This document shows positions 1 through 4,065 of a DNA stretch of 5,247 bases, piece after piece. A program made the translations under genes and the position numbers. The notes beneath the pieces were generated by a model, which saw only the letters and a program-made list of their open reading frames with translations, ran no database searches and was not told the origin of the DNA. The stretch is from Actinomycetota bacterium (GTDB lineage: Bacteria > Actinomycetota > Thermoleophilia > Gaiellales > Gaiellaceae). The stretch's first letter is position 1, and each line of letters starts with the position of its first letter. Location of the stretch: the NCBI GenBank assembly GCA_013811645.1, contig JACCUU010000086.1, forward strand, positions 1 through 5,247. Reading direction: 5' to 3'.

Positions 1-536
1 TCGCCCCGGACCTGCTCACCCTCGACGAGACGCTCGCGTTCTTTGCCGACGAAGCGCTCGAAGTAGGAGTCCACGTCGACCTCAAGTCGGCGAGCGCCCT
101 CGCTGGCGTCGCACGTGCTCTCGGGCGTTTCGGGCTCCTGGAGCGGAGCCTGGTGAGCTCCTTTCATCACGCCGCGCTACGCCGTCTCGCACGACTCGAG
201 CCGCGCATCCGCGCGGGAGCCTCGTTCCCCGAGGATCGGCTCGGGATCAGCCGGAAGCGGAGGTTCGCGCCAGTTGTGAGCCGGAGCCTGCGCTCGCTCC
301 TCCCGCTGACTCCCATGCTCGTCGGGCCGTTGCTGGCTCGCGCGCAGGCAACGGTGCTGGTTCTCAAGCACGAGCTCGTAAGCCCTCGCACCGTACGGCA
401 GGCGCACGCCCGCGGCGCCTCGGTCGTCGCCTGGACCGTCGACGATCCTCGGGACTTCTCGCGAGTGGTCGCGGCAGGCGTCGACGCAGTCGTGACGAAC
501 GATCCATCGACATTCGTATCTACACTGACTGCATGA
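1..536 (+). CDS. Glycerophosphodiester phosphodiesterase (GDPD family), C-terminal part, 5' truncated
   Basis: The family hydrolyses glycerophosphodiesters to sn-glycerol 3-phosphate and an alcohol. The gene enters from outside the window, in the frame whose first full codon is at base 3, and stops with TGA at 534-536; about 177 residues are visible. Family landmarks in order: LTLDETLAF (the usual helix before the central strand), VGVHVDLKS (equivalent to the ExK/ELK active-site strand), LVSSFHHAALRRL (the conserved SSF element), and the C-terminal barrel strands VVAWTVDDP and GVDAVVTNDPSTF (the typical 'vntWTvnd ... GVDgiiTD.P'). The N-terminal HRG motif and its acidic partners lie upstream of the window, so catalytic competence cannot be judged. 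The stop overlaps the next start as ATGA, implying translational coupling to the L,D-transpeptidase gene. The family call is firm; the substrate is unknown. Confidence 0.88.
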   Translation, partial: APDLLTLDETLAFFADEALEVGVHVDLKSASALAGVARALGRFGLLERSLVSSFHHAALRRLARLEPRIRAGASFPEDRLGISRKRRFAPVVSRSLRSLLPLTPMLVGPLLARAQATVLVLKHELVSPRTVRQAHARGASVVAWTVDDPRDFSRVVAAGVDAVVTNDPSTFVSTLTA

Positions 537-1609
537 AACTCGGCGTACGCGCGATAGTGGGCGGTTTGCTCGCAGCCTGCGCTCTGGTGGGCTTCTCGGC
601 CGCGTTCGCGTTCGCCGCGGGGGCGGAATCGGGTCCCGCGCAGACGACCACGACGACCACCACCACCGACCCGCCGCCCACGCCTGCGCCGCCGCCTGCC
701 CCACCGCCGACCCAGCCCGCTCCGCCGCCGAGGCAAGTAGGTATTCCCGGCGGCGTCAAGATCGGCGCGGTCGACGTGGGTGGTCTGCTGCCCTACCAGG
801 CGGCCAGCCGCGTCAGGAAGTCGTTCGTGCGGCCGCTCGTCCTCGTGGTGTCTCCGACCCGCAAGGTGCAGCTCTCTCCAGAGGCGCTCGGAGCGAAGCC
901 CGCTGTCGACAAGGCAGTGAGCCGCGCCCGCTTCTCGAGGCCGGGAGCAGCGGTACCGCTGCACGTCTGGGTCTCGCGAGACCGCATTCGCGGCTACGTC
1001 GAGAGCCTTGGGCGCGAGGTGGATCGCGCGCCCGTAAGCGCGCAGCTCGTCCTCCGCGGTGCCACCGTGGGTGCGACCCGATCCGTGGATGGACGTCGTC
1101 TCGAGCGCGTCGCCGGCTCCCGCTCGATTCGAATCGCGCTGAAGACCAACTCCCGACCCGCGATCCGACTCTCGTTCGCCGTCTTGAAGCCGACCGTGGC
1201 CGCGGACAAGCTCGGGCCGGCCGTCGTCATCCTGCGCAGCTCGAACCAGCTTCGCCTCTATGCGGGCGCGAAGCTCGTGCGCACGTTCGGCGTCGCCACC
1301 GGGCAGGCCGCGTATCCGACCCCCACCGGCAACTTCGAGATCGTGACCATGCAGCGAAATCCGTGGTGGTATCCGCCTCCTTCCGACTGGGCGGCCGACT
1401 CCGACCCGGTTCCCCCCGGGCCCGGGAACCCTCTCGGAACGCGCTGGATGGGCATCTCGGCGCCTTACGTCGGCATCCACGGCACGCCGGACTCCGCCTC
1501 GATCGGCTACTCCGCTTCACACGGCTGCGTCCGCATGCGAATTCCTGACGCGGAGTGGCTGTTCCAGCACGTGGAGGTCGGCACGCCGGTCTTCATCGTC
1601 TCGAAGTAA
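533..1609 (+). CDS. Secreted L,D-transpeptidase (YkuD fold) with Thr/Pro linker and VanW-type peptidoglycan-binding domain
   Basis: Predicted cell-wall enzyme that makes 3-3 peptidoglycan cross-links or attaches proteins to peptide stems (family knowledge). The product has 358 residues. Residues 1-30 form a hydrophobic signal peptide or anchor; LAAC at 13-16 resembles a lipobox, but hydrophobic sequence continues past the Cys, so lipoprotein status is doubtful. Residues 38-66 are a low-complexity linker of eight Thr and then Pro-rich sequence. Residues about 74-225 look like one PG_binding_4 (VanW-associated) domain, starting with KIGAVDVGGL. Residues about 228-358 are the YkuD domain, with PTPTGNF, IHGT (His316) and the catalytic SHGCVRM (His330, Cys332). 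The C-terminus VGTPVFIV is typical of the fold. The ATG at 533 overlaps the preceding TGA. All catalytic residues are present. The many PPP runs would probably need EF-P for translation. Confidence 0.93.
   Translation: MKLGVRAIVGGLLAACALVGFSAAFAFAAGAESGPAQTTTTTTTTDPPPTPAPPPAPPPTQPAPPPRQVGIPGGVKIGAVDVGGLLPYQAASRVRKSFVRPLVLVVSPTRKVQLSPEALGAKPAVDKAVSRARFSRPGAAVPLHVWVSRDRIRGYVESLGREVDRAPVSAQLVLRGATVGATRSVDGRRLERVAGSRSIRIALKTNSRPAIRLSFAVLKPTVAADKLGPAVVILRSSNQLRLYAGAKLVRTFGVATGQAAYPTPTGNFEIVTMQRNPWWYPPPSDWAADSDPVPPGPGNPLGTRWMGISAPYVGIHGTPDSASIGYSASHGCVRMRIPDAEWLFQHVEVGTPVFIVSK
644..733 (+). repeat. Low-complexity Thr/Pro codon tract in the L,D-transpeptidase gene
   Basis: Eight consecutive Thr codons (ACG/ACC mixture, 644-667) are followed by about 20 codons dominated by CCG/CCC proline, with Ala and Thr. 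It encodes an extended linker between the membrane-proximal segment and the peptidoglycan-binding domain. Such tracts vary in length between strains by slippage, but there is no second copy here to compare. Confidence 0.8.
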
Positions 1610-1610
1610 A

Positions 1611-1618
1611 GGGAGGAG
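1611..1618 (+). promoter_or_regulatory. Purine-rich ribosome binding site for the TlpA-like gene
   Basis: GGGAGGAG lies directly after the L,D-transpeptidase stop codon (TAA 1607-1609) and ends two bases before GTG 1621; counting from GGGAGG the spacing is four bases. The spacing is short, but this is the strongest Shine-Dalgarno-like sequence near a start in the window. It fixes the start at GTG 1621 rather than at in-frame codons inside the upstream gene. Confidence 0.55.
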
Positions 1619-1620
1619 CC

Positions 1621-2184
1621 GTGGCGCACCGAGGGAGGCTCGTCGCACAGGGCGTCGCCGTGGGTCTCGTCGCACTGCTCTTCCTCCTGCTCGTGTGGGC
1701 GCTGGTTACCGACGCGGGAGGCGATCTGGCGGAGGCTGCAGCCCGCGGCGAGCGCCCGGAGGCGCCGGACTTCACACTGGAGCGGCTCGATCGAGAGGGC
1801 GAGCTCACGCTCTCGTCGCTACGCGGCAAGGCAGTCGTCCTGAACGTCTGGGCCTCGTGGTGCTTGCCGTGCAAGGAGGAGGCGCCCTTCCTCGAACAGG
1901 TCTGGCGGGAGGAGCGCGCCCGCGGCCTCGTCGTGGTCGGGCTCGACGCGAAGGACTTCCGCAAGGACGCACGGAGGTTCGCGCGACGTTTCGATCTGAC
2001 GTTCCCGCTCGTCTTCGACGGCCCTGGCGACGTTGCCGCCGACCGCTACGGCGTTACCGGGTTTCCCGAGACGTTCGTCGTCGACCGCGAGGGGAGGGTG
2101 CTCGAAGTCTTCGTGGGAGGCATCACCGCGGCGGAGGATCGGGCGCGTCTGCGTGCCGCGGTGAGCCGCGCGCTCGCCACGTGA
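1621..2184 (+). CDS. Membrane-anchored TlpA/CcmG/ResA-like thiol-disulfide oxidoreductase
   Basis: Extracytoplasmic thioredoxin-fold reductase, probably acting in cytochrome c maturation. The 187-residue product has one N-terminal membrane anchor (about residues 9-29, VAQGVAVGLVALLFLLLVWA). An AlkC/Redoxin-type domain follows: APDFTLERL at 48-56, LRGKAVVLNVWASW leading to the redox motif WCLPC (Cys81, Cys84), and the cis-proline loop GVTGFPET (Pro149) typical of CcmG/ResA. Length is normal for the family. The GTG at 1621 was chosen because it follows a GGGAGGAG site and gives a complete anchor. The next gene starts within its stop (GTGA at 2181-2184). With ccmH and ccdA immediately downstream, CcmG (DsbE) or ResA function is the best reading; a general TlpA thiol reductase is the alternative. 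Confidence 0.9.
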   Translation: MAHRGRLVAQGVAVGLVALLFLLLVWALVTDAGGDLAEAAARGERPEAPDFTLERLDREGELTLSSLRGKAVVLNVWASWCLPCKEEAPFLEQVWREERARGLVVVGLDAKDFRKDARRFARRFDLTFPLVFDGPGDVAADRYGVTGFPETFVVDREGRVLEVFVGGITAAEDRARLRAAVSRALAT

Positions 2185-2624
2185 GAGCGCTTCTCGTCGC
2201 GCTTGTCGCCTTTCTCGTTCTCGCCGCCGGCGCACAGGCGGCCGGGCCGCCGAACGCCGCCGATCTCGAGGCCGAGCTCGTCTGCCCTGTCTGTGAGACC
2301 ACGCTCGATCAGTCGGACGCGCCCGTCGCCCAGCGGATGAAGGCATTCATCCGAGTGCGGATCGCAGCCGGCGACAACGAGCAAGAGATCAAGGACGCAT
2401 TGGTCGCCGAGTTCGGGTCGGGCGTGCTCGCAACGCCTCCGAAGCGCGGCTTCGGGCTGCTCGCATGGTTGCTCCCGCTCGGCGCGCTCGTCGCCGGGGT
2501 GATCACCGTCGTCCTCCTCGTTCAGCGGTGGAGTGGCCGGCGGGGACCCCCGGACCCCGAGCGCCCCCTCGACCCGGACCTCGAGCGCCGGCTCGACGAG
2601 GAGCTCGCGCGGTTCGAAGGCTAG
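2181..2624 (+). CDS. ccmH: CcmH/CycL-like cytochrome c maturation thiol protein
   Basis: CcmH-type proteins reduce the heme-binding CxxCH cysteines of apocytochrome c at the outer face of the membrane and work with CcmG and the heme lyase. The 147-residue product has a signal peptide (1-20, ending AQA), then LVCPVCE with Cys35 and Cys38. The family motif is LRCxxCQ, so Arg is replaced by Val and Gln by Glu here. A helical segment follows (APVAQRMKAFIRVRIAAG, DNEQEIKDALVAEFG) and then VLATPPKRGFG, the usual lead-in to the second membrane helix (about 91-115). The charged tail RRLDEELARFEG also fits the family. The GTG start at 2181 overlaps the previous TGA. The tetratricopeptide (CycH/CcmI) half of long fusions is absent. 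Confidence 0.9.
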   Translation: MRALLVALVAFLVLAAGAQAAGPPNAADLEAELVCPVCETTLDQSDAPVAQRMKAFIRVRIAAGDNEQEIKDALVAEFGSGVLATPPKRGFGLLAWLLPLGALVAGVITVVLLVQRWSGRRGPPDPERPLDPDLERRLDEELARFEG

Positions 2625-2643
2625 TGCTCCCCGGGAATCGCAC

Positions 2644-3366
2644 ATGAGCTTGTCGGCGATCCCGATCGCGTTCCTGGCCGGGTTCGTGTCGTTCCTGGCT
2701 CCGTGTGTGCTCCCGCTCGTCCCGGGCTACCTCTCGGCGGTTTCCGCGGTCGATGCCGACAAGCTCGGGCAGCCGGGAAACGCCCGACGCGTAGTGGCGG
2801 CAAGCGTTCCGTTCGTTCTCGGCTTCACGGCGGTTTTCGTGCTCCTCGGGGTGGGAGCGGCTCTCGTGGGTGGCCGGCTGTTCTCGGACCAGTTCCTGCT
2901 CGAGAAGGTCGCGGGGTTCGTCCTGGTCGTCTTCGGCTTTGCGTTCATGGGCCTGTTGCCCTGGCCCGAGCGGCTCCTCGGAGCAGGTCTCCTGCAGGGT
3001 GCGCGGAGTCGCGGCTCGCGGTTCCTGCTCGGCGGAGCCTTTGCGGTCTGCGCTGCGCCGTGTATCGGGCCGGTGCTCGCGGCGACCCTGGTGCTCGCCG
3101 GCTCGTCGGACACCGTGCTCGAGGGGGCGCTCCTCCTCGGTGTGTACTCGCTCGGCCTCGCCGTTCCATTCGTGCTCGCAGGCGCGATCTTCTCGCGCGC
3201 GATGGGCGCGTTTCGCTGGATCCGGGACCACTACCGGGCGATTCAGATAGCAGGCGGCACGATCATGGTCGCGCTGGGGTTGCTCCTCTTCCTCGAGCGC
3301 TTCTATGTGCTGCGCGTGTACCTGAACCGCTTCCTCGAATGGCTCGGTCTCGAGCCCGCTTTCTGA
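2644..3366 (+). CDS. ccdA: CcdA, membrane thiol-disulfide electron carrier of cytochrome c biogenesis
   Basis: CcdA (DsbD transmembrane family) carries electrons from cytoplasmic thioredoxin to extracytoplasmic thioredoxin-like proteins such as CcmG/ResA. The 240-residue product is polytopic with about six membrane segments. The two redox cysteines sit in the duplicated motifs FLAPCVLPLVPGYLS (Cys21, helix 1) and CAAPCIGPVLAA (Cys140, helix 4); Cys136 is an extra one. Family length is normal. The ATG at 2644, 19 bp after the ccmH stop, puts the first helix right at the N-terminus; the same frame is open upstream but reads through the ccmH 3' end with no membrane character. No good Shine-Dalgarno is visible, so translation may depend on coupling. 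It ends 9 bp from the converging DUF309 gene. Confidence 0.95.
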   Translation: MSLSAIPIAFLAGFVSFLAPCVLPLVPGYLSAVSAVDADKLGQPGNARRVVAASVPFVLGFTAVFVLLGVGAALVGGRLFSDQFLLEKVAGFVLVVFGFAFMGLLPWPERLLGAGLLQGARSRGSRFLLGGAFAVCAAPCIGPVLAATLVLAGSSDTVLEGALLLGVYSLGLAVPFVLAGAIFSRAMGAFRWIRDHYRAIQIAGGTIMVALGLLLFLERFYVLRVYLNRFLEWLGLEPAF

Positions 3367-3375
3367 GTCGATCTC

Positions 3376-3699
3376 TTACACCGGCGGGCGTGAGAGCGAG
3401 AGTGACCCTGACGCAACGAGCTGCCTGGCGTGCTCGACGCCGCCGAGGACGGCCTCGACGTCGACTCCGCGATGGGAGGGCCGGTACCCGTCGAGGCGAC
3501 GCGCGGCCTTCTCGAGCTGCCGCTCGCACCCCGGACGGTTTCCCCGGCCGGCGTGAAGCCAGGCGACCGCGACGTGCACGAGGCCTTGCAGGAAGTCGCG
3601 TTCGGCCGCGGGCGCGTCGCGCCACTCGTCCTCGAGCTCCTCGTGGGCTTCGAAGTACTCGCCGCCTCGAATCAGCTCTAGCCCTCGCTCGAACCCCAT
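3376..3699 (-). CDS. DUF309 family small protein
   Basis: The 107-residue product matches DUF309: RGGEYFEAHEELEDEW at 11-26 (the family's H-x3-E-x3-W core, with His19, Glu23 and Trp26), then ERDFLQGLVHVAVAWLHAGRGN at 33-54 (the usual 'flqgliq.a.a..h...gN' helix), then a helix with QLEKAARRLDGY. The molecular function of this family is not established; the protein is probably a small helical, soluble one. The start is the ATG complementary to 3697-3699; no Shine-Dalgarno is seen, but GATAAT lies 6 bases upstream, suggesting a leaderless mRNA. It converges on ccdA with 9 bp between stops and diverges from the receiver-like gene, so it is transcribed alone. Confidence 0.85.
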   Translation of the reverse strand: MGFERGLELIRGGEYFEAHEELEDEWRDAPAAERDFLQGLVHVAVAWLHAGRGNRPGCERQLEKAARRLDGYRPSHRGVDVEAVLGGVEHARQLVASGSLSLSRPPV

Positions 3700-3702
3700 T
3701 TG

Positions 3703-3731
3703 CTGATTATCCGTGCCTCTAGTGCTACTGT
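3703..3731 (+). promoter_or_regulatory. Possible promoter of the receiver-like/ferredoxin gene pair
   Basis: TACTGT at 3726-3731 fits the TAnnnT -10 pattern and lies seven bases before GTG 3739, the geometry of leaderless actinobacterial transcripts. The hexamer 17 bases upstream, CTGATT (3703-3708), is only a weak -35 match (3/6). It overlaps the opposing DUF309 promoter element for element. Low-confidence prediction. Confidence 0.25.
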
Positions 3732-3734
3732 CGG
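3706..3734 (-). promoter_or_regulatory. Predicted promoter of the DUF309 gene (leaderless)
   Basis: Reading the minus strand: CCGACA (3734-3729), 17-base spacer, GATAAT (3711-3706), then six bases to the ATG at 3699. Against TTGACA/TATAAT the matches are 4/6 and 5/6 with ideal spacing. The distance from -10 to the start codon places transcription initiation at or beside the A of ATG, which agrees with the absence of a Shine-Dalgarno. Inferred from sequence only. Confidence 0.45.
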
Positions 3735-3738
3735 CGTC

Positions 3739-4065
3739 GTGGCGACGATCCTGCTGGCGGGGGTCGACCTGTTCTTCCGAGGCAAGCTCGAGGGGCTTCT
3801 CCCCGAGCACCACTTCGTCACCGTCAACAGCATCGATCCGCCGGATCTCGTGATCGCGGACATCTCCCGCATCGAGCCGGAGGAGGTCGCCGAGGAGTGG
3901 CCGGATGTACCCATCATGGGGTTCACGAACCACACGGACCGCTCCGGTCTCCAACGCGCGCACACCGCCGGTTTCGACCAGGTGATCGTGAAGTCGGCGC
4001 TCGTGGAGCGGGCTCCCGCGCTGGTCGCAGAGCTGACGGGCGTCGAACTAGACTCGACACCGTGA
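3739..4065 (+). CDS. Small degenerate receiver-like (CheY-fold) protein
   Basis: The 108-residue product reads as an isolated, shortened response-regulator receiver domain. Visible elements: first strand ATILLAGVD; DLVIADIS with Asp41 at the phospho-acceptor place; PIMGFT with Thr63 at the CheY Thr87 place; AGFDQVIVKSAL with Lys85 at the Lys109 place (the usual following Pro is Ser). The acidic pair after strand 1 is degraded to Gly-Val with one Asp (Asp10), and helix 2 seems largely missing between VTVNSID and PPDLVI. Metal-dependent phosphorylation is therefore doubtful. There is no output domain and no kinase nearby. GTG 3739 was chosen because it begins exactly at strand 1; an in-frame TTG at 3700 would add 13 residues with no domain homology. 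The stop overlaps the ferredoxin start (GTGA), so the two are probably co-translated. Confidence 0.7.
   Translation: MATILLAGVDLFFRGKLEGLLPEHHFVTVNSIDPPDLVIADISRIEPEEVAEEWPDVPIMGFTNHTDRSGLQRAHTAGFDQVIVKSALVERAPALVAELTGVELDSTP

Noticed and set aside
544..580. Possible lipoprotein signal (LAAC around Cys16) in the L,D-transpeptidase.
   Set aside because: Hydrophobic residues run on well past the Cys and the h-region before it is short, so an ordinary signal peptide or anchor is more likely; kept only as a remark.
1408..1430. Perfect 7-bp inverted repeat GGTTCCC/GGGAACC with a C/G-rich 9-base loop, resembling a terminator stem.
   Set aside because: It lies inside the L,D-transpeptidase coding region, encodes an ordinary Pro/Gly stretch of the YkuD domain and has no following T-run.
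167..1480. Very long open frame on the minus strand opposite the phosphodiesterase and L,D-transpeptidase genes.
   Set aside because: Its translation is Arg-rich and low complexity with no recognisable domain. It is a typical antisense shadow in high-GC DNA, and the + strand genes have clear family motifs.
3367..3375. Shared bidirectional terminator between the converging ccdA and DUF309 genes.
   Set aside because: Only 9 bases separate the stops and no hairpin with a T-run is visible there or in the flanking gene ends.
3700..3738. In-frame TTG start at 3700 for the receiver-like protein, adding 13 N-terminal residues.
   Set aside because: There is no Shine-Dalgarno, the extension has no counterpart before receiver strand 1, and it would overlap the predicted divergent promoters; GTG 3739 fits better.
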